Positions 44,205-53,855 of a stretch of DNA of 64,000 nucleotides are shown piece after piece. The notes under the pieces were generated by a model. That model saw nothing but the letters and a program-made list of their open reading frames with translations, was not told the DNA's origin and ran no database searches. The stretch is from Paenibacillus plantarum (GTDB lineage Bacteria; Bacillota; Bacilli; Paenibacillales; NBRC-103111). The stretch lies in NCBI RefSeq assembly GCF_013141695.1, contig NZ_WHNY01000036.1, forward strand, positions 1 through 64,000, written 5' to 3'. The position numbers were made by a program, and so were the translations under genes. Position 1 is the stretch's first letter, and every line of letters starts with the position of its first letter.

Positions 44205-47141
44205 TTACACGGCTGGAAGTTCTCTCACCCGGCTAACTGCAACACTGCACGCCGCTGGCACTCGAATATCGAGTTCTACACTTGCGGGCGCCGTAATAAC
44301 CAGCGAAGCAATCTCCCCCTTCTCTGCTTTCCAAGCGACATCGATACTCCCGCCTTGCGGCAGCGGAACCGTTCCACTCGCCCAACTTAAATCGCCGATC
44401 ATGGGTTCGATGATCACTTTCGCCCACCCTGGTGCAGCAGGTCGCACGCCTAGCACATAAGCGCCGAGGAAATATCCGGGAGCAGCCGACCAAGCGTGGC
44501 AATGACTGCGCGTCAGATCATTCTCGTTCGCACGATTCATCGTCGTGTGGCCGTACATTTCCCAGCATGTCGTCGCTTCGTTATCGAGCATAAAGCCGAA
44601 GTTCTCACGCATGTCATCGAGCATCCATTGTACATTGCCCGATTTCATCAGCGTCTCGTAATAGAAGAACGACATGAAGGGGCTTCCGATGGGTACGAAT
44701 CCATCTGGCGTGGCGGTCAAGTAGGCATTTAATCTTGCAGCTCGCTCTCCTTCTGTAACGCCGACTAGCAGCGCCATGACCTGCGTCTGCATACTGAAGA
44801 TCGTCGAGCGGCGACCTCCTGGATGAATACAATCGAGATAGGCGCCGCGTTCCTCACTCCAGAGATGCCGATTAATCGCTGCTTTCACTCTGACAGCGAA
44901 CTCCGCACATACTGTCCCCTGTTCAGGCAATCCAGCGAAGGCTGCCATGGCTGCGGTTTCCTCCAGGGCCTTCACCAGCATCACATTTTGATGTGTGACT
45001 ATACCATCATTAGGTTGATCCATCGGTGCCCAGTCAAGCAGGTTCCACCCCTTCATGTCCAATAAATCATCGGCGTTGACACACTCCAGATACGCTTCCA
45101 ATGTCAGCAGCATTTTCGGCAGCATGTCGGCTGCGAAAGCGCGATTTCCCGTGTGCTCCGCATATTCCCGACAAGCTACAATCCAGAAAAACGTCCAATT
45201 CGGAATAACACTCGTCCAAGCACTAGGTACCTGATCGCCGTATAACGGCGTCTGGAACTCGGATCCGGGAACAAGGCGAAGGCATCGCTCAACAATCTCT
45301 GTCCCTCCGAAGGTATAATAATTGACGAGCGCTTCGTTGCGACTGTCCCCTACCCAGAAAGCCTGCTCGTAAGCCGGACAGTCAACAAACGTATCCTCCA
45401 TGCATAGCTTCGTCGTATGCTTGGAAATATCCCAAATCTGATTCAGCTTATAGTCCGAGCTTCGGAAAGCACCGATCTCGGGAGCCGGGTAGTTGCTTTG
45501 AACAACCCGGACATCACGGATCAACACCGGTTTCTTCGCACCGCGGACGGTAACAATCACATATCGGAATCCTCTGCGGATCGGGGATGCATAGCGTTGA
45601 TTCCCTTCGCGCGTCACATACCGAAGCGTATTGTCCAAACCGAACGTATGCTGAACATACGCATCCTTCCGATATTCGATGCCGTACCAATCGATGGTAA
45701 TCCCCGCTTCCGCTTCCAATTCGAATTCGAGGAACCCGCTCCACTCCTTGCCGAAATCGAGTATGAACTCGGTATCTCCATTCTCAAACACAGGCACAAC
45801 GCCTGGATCTGTGGAAGCGACAGCGATACGTTGCAGACTCGAAGGAACGGAGAAAGCCTCCGATTCGCGCTTAGCAAATTGCGGCATGAAGGCATCTTCC
45901 CCATTCGCCAAGCTATGCGGAATAGGGGCAACGAGATAGCCGCTCGCCTGCAAGTCTTCGACGCTTGCCAAAGGAGCGATGCGATCAGCGAAGCGAACTT
46001 TCTCAACTTCCCACGATGCTAACAACTCATCCTGGTCGGTGTAATCGATACAGGAATAAGTAAAGGACGGGCCAATACAAACGAAGGGTGACATTCTCTC
46101 ACCATTCCCCTCCGACACAAGCGGCGAGATCCACGCAATCTCTGTATCCGCATCAATCCCCACTCGGTTACTATGTCCATGTTCAGGACCGTTCACCGTG
46201 TATAGCAACAGATGGTCGCCTGCTGGCAATGTCGCACGAATATGCGTTAGCGGTGGCTCCACTTCAAGTTCGGCTTCCATATAAAGCCGCTCCCCTAGCC
46301 GAACGATGCCGAGGCCTCCAACGTGGAACATCACCTTGACTTCAGCTTCTTCCCGCAAGCGAAGGATCGTCGCAAAAGCGCCGCAGAATCGGATATGATT
46401 GGCATTCTCTTCGCCGGGAGCCTTCATTAAATGGTACGCGTCGATAAACCCAGTAAGCTGATAGGGAACTACCCTATTCACAGAAATCACGCGTGTAGGC
46501 AGAACAGGCTCTTCCGTCAAATACGGAATGTCCCTCGGAACTAGCCGCACCCAAGGCTCCATACCTACTGGCCCAATAACCAGCGCCTGCTGCCATCCAG
46601 CATCTGAATAGGCAGTAGACGTCCAGTCCTCTGCCAACTTCCTGCCGTCAATTCGTTCCGCGAAGGCGGTCTGGCAGGACATACGTGAAATAGCCGGATC
46701 TTGTCCAGCATGCACGATCGTCCGCCAGTCAGCCCCCGTTTGGACAAGCGTCACTTCGTTGTCACCTACAAAGGCATCTAATTGCGCAAGCAACCCCCCA
46801 CGTTCTCTTAAATATTGAAAATTAGAGATGCCAAAATGCATCACTTGCACCGCAATCATATTGATCTCGCCACGTCGAAGGAGATGCCCGACCTCATGAG
46901 CGTCATAACGAATATCCGTCGGAAAATAACGAACCGGCCCTCTTCCTACTCGCTTTCCATTCACGTAAGCTTCATAGCGAGAGTCCGCTGTAATCCATAA
47001 GATCGCCTTCTCCAGCTGTCCCAAATCCTGCGGACAGACGAACGAGGTTCGGAACCAGCGCCATTCATTGCGCGGGCTTTCCTCGGAGCCGCCCCAAATC
47101 CAGTTGGCCTTCCAAGGTGTGATTTTTTCGATGATAGACAT
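44205..47141 (-). CDS. GH78-family alpha-L-rhamnosidase-like enzyme
   Basis: A 978-residue cytoplasmic glycosidase. It has an N-terminal galactose-binding-like sandwich (about 10-190, NGKRVGRGPVRYFPTD), further beta domains to about 550, an (alpha/alpha)6 barrel of the rhamnosidase six-hairpin type (about 560-890) and a C-terminal beta domain. The catalytic loop is FVDCPAYEQAFWVGDSR with Glu592 and Asp599, the DCP-x-x-E...GD pattern of GH78. This is a different subgroup from the enzyme at 28394. There is no signal peptide. AGGAGG lies 9 nt before the ATG. It follows a nucleotidyltransferase gene by 44 nt and a strong terminator follows. Rhamnoside specificity is inferred from family only. Confidence 0.87.
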   Translation of the reverse strand: MSIIEKITPWKANWIWGGSEESPRNEWRWFRTSFVCPQDLGQLEKAILWITADSRYEAYVNGKRVGRGPVRYFPTDIRYDAHEVGHLLRRGEINMIAVQVMHFGISNFQYLRERGGLLAQLDAFVGDNEVTLVQTGADWRTIVHAGQDPAISRMSCQTAFAERIDGRKLAEDWTSTAYSDAGWQQALVIGPVGMEPWVRLVPRDIPYLTEEPVLPTRVISVNRVVPYQLTGFIDAYHLMKAPGEENANHIRFCGAFATILRLREEAEVKVMFHVGGLGIVRLGERLYMEAELEVEPPLTHIRATLPAGDHLLLYTVNGPEHGHSNRVGIDADTEIAWISPLVSEGNGERMSPFVCIGPSFTYSCIDYTDQDELLASWEVEKVRFADRIAPLASVEDLQASGYLVAPIPHSLANGEDAFMPQFAKRESEAFSVPSSLQRIAVASTDPGVVPVFENGDTEFILDFGKEWSGFLEFELEAEAGITIDWYGIEYRKDAYVQHTFGLDNTLRYVTREGNQRYASPIRRGFRYVIVTVRGAKKPVLIRDVRVVQSNYPAPEIGAFRSSDYKLNQIWDISKHTTKLCMEDTFVDCPAYEQAFWVGDSRNEALVNYYTFGGTEIVERCLRLVPGSEFQTPLYGDQVPSAWTSVIPNWTFFWIVACREYAEHTGNRAFAADMLPKMLLTLEAYLECVNADDLLDMKGWNLLDWAPMDQPNDGIVTHQNVMLVKALEETAAMAAFAGLPEQGTVCAEFAVRVKAAINRHLWSEERGAYLDCIHPGGRRSTIFSMQTQVMALLVGVTEGERAARLNAYLTATPDGFVPIGSPFMSFFYYETLMKSGNVQWMLDDMRENFGFMLDNEATTCWEMYGHTTMNRANENDLTRSHCHAWSAAPGYFLGAYVLGVRPAAPGWAKVIIEPMIGDLSWASGTVPLPQGGSIDVAWKAEKGEIASLVITAPASVELDIRVPAACSVAVSRVRELPAV

Positions 47142-47185
47142 AATTCTATACCTCCTAGACTTAGTTAACTCCGTTGGCTTAATTC

Positions 47186-48001
47186 CTAACGGTCACTGAT
47201 GGGAGGCTCACCATCCAACCAGTTCCATTCGTTGTTCACGATAAAACGGCTGATGGATTCATTCGGTGTGATGCCCCAATTATGAAAGGAACGAATGCAC
47301 GCAATGAATGCGCTTATCGTTTCCGTGTTCGGCTTAGTAAGCATTGCATCCTGCAATTCCACGTAAGATGCTGGTTTTTCAATTGCTCTTTCCAACGTAC
47401 TTAGCAATGATTTATGGCAGGGAAAAAGTATTCGGTTATAAGCCAGAATGAGTCTTCCTGCAAATAACGCAACCTGACTAACTGCATGCGATAATAAGTA
47501 GGTATTGTTCAAAGTAATCGCCCGTTTGGCAAAATATCCCCCATATAACTCCACCTGCGCATAAAAATCCGTGAAATTTCTCTCCCGGTTAGCTTCAGGA
47601 TATATCGATATACGGTTAATAAGCTCACTCAAGTTAGGGATTCGAGAAAACGCCACGATCGCTCCATCAAAAGAAGCACGTGTTGGTTCGCTCCCCTTCT
47701 CTGCTGCCGCCTTAAGAAAATCATAATTAATCATTTTCCCGTCATAATAACCACCTTCATACTCACAACCATCTTCTGCATAATAAAACAAATGATCTCG
47801 CCGTTTTCTCTCCTGAAAAATCTCATCTTTAACAACCAAATAGCAGTCAATATCTGAATCATCTCGTGCTATTCCTTTAGCCACCGAGCCAGCAATAATG
47901 ACAGCTAAGTAATCGGCATCCTGCCCAATCCGATTTACTAAGTTGGTAATCGCTTTCTTGTGATGTTCTCTGATTCCACTTTTCTTAACATCCTCGTTCA
48001 T
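47186..48001 (-). CDS. Nucleotidyltransferase-domain protein (MNT/antibiotic-NTase type)
   Basis: A 271-residue protein with a polymerase-beta-type nucleotidyltransferase domain. The motif GSVAKGIARDDSDID (38-52) holds the Gly-Ser pair and the two metal-binding aspartates (Asp50, Asp52). The C-terminal two-thirds are helical and resemble the accessory domain of aminoglycoside or nucleotide transferases. It could modify an antibiotic, a protein or another small molecule. The start is the ATG at 48001 with GGGGGA 8 nt upstream; an extension to 48037 lacks a site. The gene precedes the large GH78-like gene by 44 nt with no terminator; a functional link is not obvious. Confidence 0.8.
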   Translation of the reverse strand: MNEDVKKSGIREHHKKAITNLVNRIGQDADYLAVIIAGSVAKGIARDDSDIDCYLVVKDEIFQERKRRDHLFYYAEDGCEYEGGYYDGKMINYDFLKAAAEKGSEPTRASFDGAIVAFSRIPNLSELINRISIYPEANRERNFTDFYAQVELYGGYFAKRAITLNNTYLLSHAVSQVALFAGRLILAYNRILFPCHKSLLSTLERAIEKPASYVELQDAMLTKPNTETISAFIACIRSFHNWGITPNESISRFIVNNEWNWLDGEPPISDR

Positions 48002-48150
48002 TTGTAACATCCCCCAGAGTTTAGTCATTCTCATCATATCTCATTTCGATCGTTATATTGGGAGGTGTTCACGACATTAACATAGGGCAAATAAGACAAA
48101 TGCCTGAATAAAAATGTTCAAACATCGACTTCCTTATATGTTCAGAAAAT

Positions 48151-48186
48151 GTCCCTAATCGGAACAACGATCGACCGATTAGGGAC
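48151..48186 (-). terminator. Terminator of the GH43 operon
   Basis: Perfect 12-bp stem (GTCCCTAATCGG / CCGATTAGGGAC) with a 12-nt loop, followed by ATTTTCTG on the minus strand, 22 nt past the GH43 stop. Confidence 0.82.
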
Positions 48187-48208
48187 ATCTTAAGAAAGAT
48201 CTACACTT

Positions 48209-50689
48209 TTAATGGGTCACACTAAAGTTATCAAAGTGAGTATGTGCATAATGAGCTCTGAGTCCAATCTTTCCGCTGATGAACGGATTGTTGTTGTCGG
48301 TATAGTTGATTTTCGGAGTCGTCATATCGCCTACATAGACTTTGATGTTGTTGCCACTGACAACCACTTTCATATGATACCAAGTGTTGGTCGCATACGT
48401 TCCTGCCGTGGATGCCAAAGTCGTCCAGTTGTAATTCTGTTTGCCAAGTGAAACGGAACTCCCCGAAAGGACAGCCAGATAACCTTGGTAGAAATCCGTT
48501 CCAAGACCGGCATCATTGCCCGCTCCGCCTTGAGCAGGATTTTGCACCCGAACCATGATGCCACTATTTAATCCACTAATGCCCTTAACATCCGCCTCAA
48601 CGGTGTAATCGGACCAGCCCGTGCTGCCAAGCGTCTTTTTGCCTACATTATCAATACTTGCTTCTCCGCTTTCAATCGCCCAGTTCCCGCCGCTCCAATT
48701 CCAATCGTTGCTGAAAGCCGTGGCGAAGTTGTCTGTTTTCGTAAAGGAGGCGTTATCCGCTGCATTGAACTGTAGGGTATAGAAATCGAATTCACCGGTT
48801 ACCGTTTCAACTTTGATCGTATGGTTGCCTGCTGGGAGAGTCAGCCCTTTGATCGTGTAGGTTTGCCAGTTATCCCAACCTCCTGTACTTGGAAGGGTAA
48901 CCACACCGGTTACATCCGTAGAATCTATCCATACCTTCACTTGCGTTCCCGTATTGGTTGTTGCATATCGTAAACCTAAGTTATACGTGCCGTTCGCTTG
49001 CACGCTGACATTGTATTTATACCAGTCTCCCGTACCATTCCAGCCAATGTTCTCGCCGCCTTCAGGGTTATCTCGAATATCCACATTGTCACTTCGGATA
49101 TATTTACCTCCTGCGTTCCCAGTAGTCCTATCGTGATACCCAACACCTTCGCCGCCTGAATTGTAATGAACGGCTTGAATGGTGCCTGGAATCGGTTTGT
49201 ACACGTCAAAGATGCCGCTTCCGTTCACTTTATTACTTGCGGCTAAATAACCGAAATTCGCTTCGTTATCTGATGACATATAGCCAATCTTACCCGCGCC
49301 CAAATTGGCACTCGTTTTCGTTTCCTTTAGCAGACCGTCCACGAAATACTTGTACGTAGCTCCCGACTTCTCGATACGCACATTATGTAACTTAGTGATA
49401 TCAAAGCCTGTTGGTAATGCCGTATTCACCTGCGTGCCCCATACCCCGCCAACGACCATATTGGTCTCTAGTCGGTTCGTATTGCCGTTTAATACAGCAA
49501 CTCCGTAATTGTTGGCATCAACGTACCCATATATGGCCCCAATTCTTGGATCTAACGTTCCCTTGGAGACTTGTTTCATATTGTATTCTGCCGTATAATC
49601 GCTTGCTGTTGTAAATGTATTCTCATATTGAATATACAAGGCTGTACTGCCTTTGGCATTCTGGTAGAGGAAATTATTCGAAATTCCCCACGTTCCGCCA
49701 TTCAGGTTCGAGTAGCCAGTACCTATGCTTGCTCTTTGGAATCTGTCCTCAAAATTGGGTAAAGCCGGATTGGGCACAGACCAATTCGATGGGCCATACA
49801 CCGCCATTTTGTCACCATTCCAACCAATGGGGTCAAAATTAACGTGACGAATCGGATAGCCTGCTGGATCTACACTAGCTAAATTATGATAAACCGTATA
49901 GTAGGTATCTAGGTCAGGTCCGATAAAGTTGCTGCTATGACCCAAACCAACTTGAGAGCCTTCTGTTTTCAACAGAATCGGATTCTGATTACTCGGCGTA
50001 AAGGGCTGCAAAGGTCCCGTCGTATTGGTGGCTAAATTCACTCTGTAACCTGTACTAAGAACATGATTTCCGGTCTCGGTGAGGTTGTAAATACCGTTTC
50101 TTTTGATCAAAGTTGGCGCTTCTGTCCATTGTCCACCGATTTGTGTGCCGCCTAGAACCACATCACTGCCGATGGACGTTGGGCTGCTCATCTGAGCAGC
50201 GTGAATCCCGTCCCCTCCTGCACTTAAGAAATACCAACTCGCGTTGTCATCGATGAAGACACTCCCATCAATACTATGGCCCAAATTGCCGGTCACTGCG
50301 GTAAATGGCCCTGTTGGGCTGGAGCTGGTCAGAACATAATGACCGGTACCATCGCGTGACGTATACATGTAGAAAGTGCCATTCCAATAGACCACTTCAG
50401 GCGCATATCCTTGATAAGTAGCGGCATCCGTGGAACACATGCCTTCATATGTCCAATTCACCGTATCCGTGGAACTCCAGCATTTAACACCGGTTTGGTA
50501 TTGCCCTGTAGAGCTATACAGATAGAACTTCCCATTGTATTTCATGACAAATGGATCGCCAGTCCCATAATTCGACCATTCATTAGAAAGCGTCATTGGG
50601 TTTGTGTAAGCAAAAGCACCTGTCGCTGGTAACAATAGAGCACCTAGGATACCCACCGTGGCTACCACTTGTTTCGTAAATTTTAACAT
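48209..50689 (-). CDS. Secreted GH43 arabinanase/arabinosidase-like enzyme with CBM6 and jelly-roll domains
   Basis: An 826-residue exported enzyme of family GH43 (arabinan or xylan side-chain hydrolases). A signal peptide (1-27, ending GAFA) precedes a five-blade propeller (about 30-310) with the catalytic trio Asp45 (GDPFVM), Asp141 (IDGSVF) and Glu190 (TEAP). Then come a jelly-roll/LamG-type domain (about 315-480), a CBM6 (about 490-640) and a second jelly-roll domain (about 650-826). The start is the ATG at 50689, 7 nt after GAGGAGG. It is the last gene of the importer operon starting at 56178, after the AraC/cupin regulator. Exact substrate unproven; arabinan is a reasonable guess. Confidence 0.9.
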   Translation of the reverse strand: MLKFTKQVVATVGILGALLLPATGAFAYTNPMTLSNEWSNYGTGDPFVMKYNGKFYLYSSTGQYQTGVKCWSSTDTVNWTYEGMCSTDAATYQGYAPEVVYWNGTFYMYTSRDGTGHYVLTSSSPTGPFTAVTGNLGHSIDGSVFIDDNASWYFLSAGGDGIHAAQMSSPTSIGSDVVLGGTQIGGQWTEAPTLIKRNGIYNLTETGNHVLSTGYRVNLATNTTGPLQPFTPSNQNPILLKTEGSQVGLGHSSNFIGPDLDTYYTVYHNLASVDPAGYPIRHVNFDPIGWNGDKMAVYGPSNWSVPNPALPNFEDRFQRASIGTGYSNLNGGTWGISNNFLYQNAKGSTALYIQYENTFTTASDYTAEYNMKQVSKGTLDPRIGAIYGYVDANNYGVAVLNGNTNRLETNMVVGGVWGTQVNTALPTGFDITKLHNVRIEKSGATYKYFVDGLLKETKTSANLGAGKIGYMSSDNEANFGYLAASNKVNGSGIFDVYKPIPGTIQAVHYNSGGEGVGYHDRTTGNAGGKYIRSDNVDIRDNPEGGENIGWNGTGDWYKYNVSVQANGTYNLGLRYATTNTGTQVKVWIDSTDVTGVVTLPSTGGWDNWQTYTIKGLTLPAGNHTIKVETVTGEFDFYTLQFNAADNASFTKTDNFATAFSNDWNWSGGNWAIESGEASIDNVGKKTLGSTGWSDYTVEADVKGISGLNSGIMVRVQNPAQGGAGNDAGLGTDFYQGYLAVLSGSSVSLGKQNYNWTTLASTAGTYATNTWYHMKVVVSGNNIKVYVGDMTTPKINYTDNNNPFISGKIGLRAHYAHTHFDNFSVTH

Positions 50690-50805
50690 CCCTTGCCTCC
50701 TCGTCATTAACCATTTTCATACCAAATCGCGTTCCACAATCATCCCTTTGCTCGTTAGTAGGGGATACCATGCTCATCGTCATCAGTAGGTACCCTTCAT
50801 TCGCA

Positions 50806-51774
50806 TCACCTCCACGTCGTATTCGGTGAAATCCGCGTAGTTGAAACTCCTTTTCGTCCCGTCAAAGACTCCAAGTAATGCTTGGGTGAAATGCCTTCGA
50901 TCTTTTTGAACAATTTACTAAAATGATGAATATTGTCATACCCCACCATGACACTGATTTCTCCAACTGAATAGTTGGTTGTTGTTAACAGTTCCTTTGC
51001 CTTATCCATGCGGATTTGAATCAAATATTCCAACGGGGCTTTACCAGTCGCCTCTTTGAAAAGCGTTCGGAAATAATTGAGCGATAAACCGAAATCACTG
51101 GCCATTTGCCGATAATCCGGCGGAACCTTGTATTGACTTTTCATAATCTGAATGGCTCCTGCGATCGTCTCGCGATACTTATGACGTTTGCCAACCCCGT
51201 CGTTTGTCGCAATATCCTTGACTACGGCCTCCAGCAATTGCAGCAGCAAGATCCGCAGCCTTAAATGATAACCATACGCCTTGGATACGAAGGTAGCATG
51301 CAAATCTTTTAACGTATTGGCTACGAAAATAGGGTCGCTGGGCTGCATATGATCAGGAAATGAAATTTCATTGAGCACGACATGAGGCCGGTGGGTTAGT
51401 TCTTCTTCCCACGGAATACTATCCATATTTTGGTAATCTAGATTCACATAGACATCCTCAGGCGAGAAATCATAATTGTGCCCCATATAGACGAGATCAA
51501 AGTGCACAGCGATGTAATTGCAATATTGTCCTTGCGGTACAAAGAAGGAATTTTGCACGAAAGGGGGGATGATGCACAGATCCCCCGCATTCAACACAAA
51601 GGAACGATCGTTAATTCGGTAGTTCCCTGAACCGCCAATCATGAAGATCATTTCGTAATCATAAATAATGCGTGGCGGCACTTTGACCGCATATTGCTCC
51701 TTATGCTCAAACTCATGCACATACCTGACATAGGGGGCCAAATTGAGGAAATCGACTTGCCGAATGTTACTCAT
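50806..51774 (-). CDS. AraC-family regulator with N-terminal cupin domain
   Basis: A 322-residue cytoplasmic regulator. The cupin sensing part is about 20-110 (FVLNAGDLCIIPPFVQNSFF), and the AraC DNA-binding part about 210-305 (YRQMASDFGLSLNYFRTLF and VGEISVMVGYDNIHHFSKLF). GGAGGG lies before the ATG at 51774. It follows the GH99-like gene by 33 nt and precedes the GH43 gene by 116 nt without a terminator. It probably activates this importer operon when arabinose-type oligosaccharides are present (inference). Confidence 0.92.
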   Translation of the reverse strand: MSNIRQVDFLNLAPYVRYVHEFEHKEQYAVKVPPRIIYDYEMIFMIGGSGNYRINDRSFVLNAGDLCIIPPFVQNSFFVPQGQYCNYIAVHFDLVYMGHNYDFSPEDVYVNLDYQNMDSIPWEEELTHRPHVVLNEISFPDHMQPSDPIFVANTLKDLHATFVSKAYGYHLRLRILLLQLLEAVVKDIATNDGVGKRHKYRETIAGAIQIMKSQYKVPPDYRQMASDFGLSLNYFRTLFKEATGKAPLEYLIQIRMDKAKELLTTTNYSVGEISVMVGYDNIHHFSKLFKKIEGISPKHYLESLTGRKGVSTTRISPNTTWR

Positions 51775-51807
51775 AGGTTCTCCCTCCTAGCGAGGAATAA
51801 GATGGCA

Positions 51808-52971
51808 TTATCCAACCTCTGTTTGAGTTCCCACCATGCGTTTGACACCAAACACATCGCGAATCGCTTCTAAATATTTCATGCCGTAACGGGTGTCGGG
51901 TTCTAAATAACTTCCTTCTGTCCATTCGTTCCATGAATTAACCGTTAAAATACTACGCTCAGTAGCGCCTTTATCGAGAAAGGTTTTCGCTTCCCGAAGC
52001 GCCTTCTCGAATTGTTCGGGTGTATTCCCCACCAAGATAGGTGTGTACGGATAGCCGACACAATCGAATACATCCGTCTGAACCGTACGCGGGCTGGAAT
52101 CCCACCCCATCGATACGTTAGGAAAATAAGGCAGATCGTATTCATTCGTAAAACGCTCGAAATCCTTCACCGATAACTCCCGATACATGCCGTAATCCGA
52201 CATCGGAAAGTGTGGAATAGCGTTGTGATGAATCCAGACATACGAAGTGATGCTGTCAAAACCAAGATCATCCAGCACTTTGTTCACATCTTCAATGGCT
52301 TTCTCACCAGGCAGGTTCTGCACACCCCAGACGATTGCATTCAAATGAAGTTCACCAAGCCCAGCATTACGTACACGCGTACGAAAATCCTCTAAAATCC
52401 GTTTCGTCTCCGTGTAACTTCCGCCTAATCCTTCGATTAGATTCATTAATTCATAGATGGAAAAATACAAACCGCCTTCAACCTTCCAATAATTCGGTTG
52501 ATGAAAATAATGCGCAATCATGTAATCGGTTGCCGCTATGAACTGCTCCTCCGTCACTTTACCGCTAGCCGCCAAATTACTGCGGAAATTACGCGGTGCA
52601 GGCTGAATATCATACCAATCGTGATTCGCCCACATGAGCGAAAATTTCAGGTCCTGGCTATTCACCGCATGAAGGAACCCCCGCTCCAACGCACCTTGCA
52701 GAAAGGGAGCATTCTCATACCAATACCAATCGAAGATAAATGATGAAATCCCATGATCGGCAGCCGCTTGAATTTTTTTGGCCATAATCGCCGGATCTGA
52801 CTCGTCCTCATAACCCCACATTGGAATTTTGGGTTGATCATGCCCTTGGAATCGGGGTCTTGCCGCTTTAACCAACTCCCACTCCGTCCATCCTTGACCA
52901 TGCCATTGTTCGTTTAGGGGATCGGGGTGATAATTGGGAAAATAATAGACAGCTACCTCGGTTTGTTTCAT
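51808..52971 (-). CDS. GH99-like / WbsX-type domain protein
   Basis: A 387-residue cytoplasmic protein of the WbsX family, structurally close to GH99 endo-alpha-mannosidases. It starts VAVYYFPNYHPDPLNEQWHG and has GWTEWELVKAARPRF and the FIFDWYWYE strand (about 84-92), with a C-terminal TVNSWNEWTEGSYLEP motif (about 342-357) carrying the conserved acidic residues. Members are labelled glycosyltransferase or glycosidase depending on context. Here the location after two permeases (44 nt) and before an AraC regulator and a GH43 favours a glycoside hydrolase. AAGGAG precedes the ATG. Activity not proven. Confidence 0.84.
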   Translation of the reverse strand: MKQTEVAVYYFPNYHPDPLNEQWHGQGWTEWELVKAARPRFQGHDQPKIPMWGYEDESDPAIMAKKIQAAADHGISSFIFDWYWYENAPFLQGALERGFLHAVNSQDLKFSLMWANHDWYDIQPAPRNFRSNLAASGKVTEEQFIAATDYMIAHYFHQPNYWKVEGGLYFSIYELMNLIEGLGGSYTETKRILEDFRTRVRNAGLGELHLNAIVWGVQNLPGEKAIEDVNKVLDDLGFDSITSYVWIHHNAIPHFPMSDYGMYRELSVKDFERFTNEYDLPYFPNVSMGWDSSPRTVQTDVFDCVGYPYTPILVGNTPEQFEKALREAKTFLDKGATERSILTVNSWNEWTEGSYLEPDTRYGMKYLEAIRDVFGVKRMVGTQTEVG

Positions 52972-53015
52972 GATAATTCTCCTTCTCCGATATGAATGTA
53001 GGAAGCTTCGTCAGG

Positions 53016-53855
53016 TTATCCTTTCACAGCACCTGCAACAAAGCCTTTAATTAGGTATTTTTGGGTAAACAAAAACAATACGATTAAGGGTAAAGTCGCC
53101 AACACGCAAATAGAGAAAATCGGTCCCCAATCGACACCACGGTCGACTTTAAATTTAAAGATCAGCGTAATCAAAGTTGGTGTATGGTTAATATCCAAAT
53201 ATAACAATGGACTAATGAAATCATTCCAATACCAAAATACAGTCGTTACGAGAATCGTGCCGGTCGCCGGCAGCAACAGTGGAAAAATAATCGACCAAAA
53301 TGTTCGGAATCGTCCTGCCCCGTCGATCGAAGCCGATTCTTCCAGTTCCCTCGGAACCGATTTGATAAACCCTGAATAAACCATTGTCCCATAAGGGATT
53401 CCACCCGCGACATACAGCAGACATAAATACGTGAGTGAACTTTGCATATGAAGAATTTGCTGTAATTTGAATAAAGGAACCATACTCGTCTGAACCGGGA
53501 TAATCATGCCGGACAGAAATACATAGAATAATAATTGAAAATAACGATGGTTGTTTCTTCCGATGATATAACCCGCCATGGAAGAAACAAGTATATTGAT
53601 GGCCAGCGTTACCGCACAAATGTACAAGGTGTTGCCCAAAGCCTGAAACAGATGCGTCTGCTCGAATACCTTGGCATAATTGCCGAAATACCAATGAGGA
53701 AGCTTCAGCGGCTCGTAGAATTCCGCACTCTTCTTCATACTAGCGCCGAATAAGTAGATGACCGGAAACAGATAGAGCAGAGCCATGACTAGCAGAATCA
53801 CTTCTAGCACAACAAACCCAGGCTTGCGCTTGGTCGTAAGGGAGGATTGCGTCAT
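53016..53855 (-). CDS. Carbohydrate ABC importer permease (CUT1, MalG type)
   Basis: A 279-residue permease with six helices and the ATPase-contact loop EESASIDGAGRFRTF followed by IIFPLLLPA. The ATG at 53855 overlaps the partner's stop by 4 nt (ATGA) and has GGAGGTGG 4 nt upstream. An extension to 53912 is rejected. Partner of the MalF-type permease and the binding protein at 54808; no ATPase is encoded in the unit. Confidence 0.93.
   Translation of the reverse strand: MTQSSLTTKRKPGFVVLEVILLVMALLYLFPVIYLFGASMKKSAEFYEPLKLPHWYFGNYAKVFEQTHLFQALGNTLYICAVTLAINILVSSMAGYIIGRNNHRYFQLLFYVFLSGMIIPVQTSMVPLFKLQQILHMQSSLTYLCLLYVAGGIPYGTMVYSGFIKSVPRELEESASIDGAGRFRTFWSIIFPLLLPATGTILVTTVFWYWNDFISPLLYLDINHTPTLITLIFKFKVDRGVDWGPIFSICVLATLPLIVLFLFTQKYLIKGFVAGAVKG

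Noticed and set aside
45417..46022. 201-codon plus-strand frame
   Set aside because: Antisense to the large GH78-like gene; no motif, no start signal.
48105..48150. ATGTTCA direct repeats downstream of the GH43 terminator
   Set aside because: Only 7 nt long, in AT-rich DNA, with no promoter features nearby.
50583..50783. 66-codon minus-strand frame ahead of the GH43 gene
   Set aside because: Overlaps the GH43 signal-peptide region in another frame and lacks a ribosome site.
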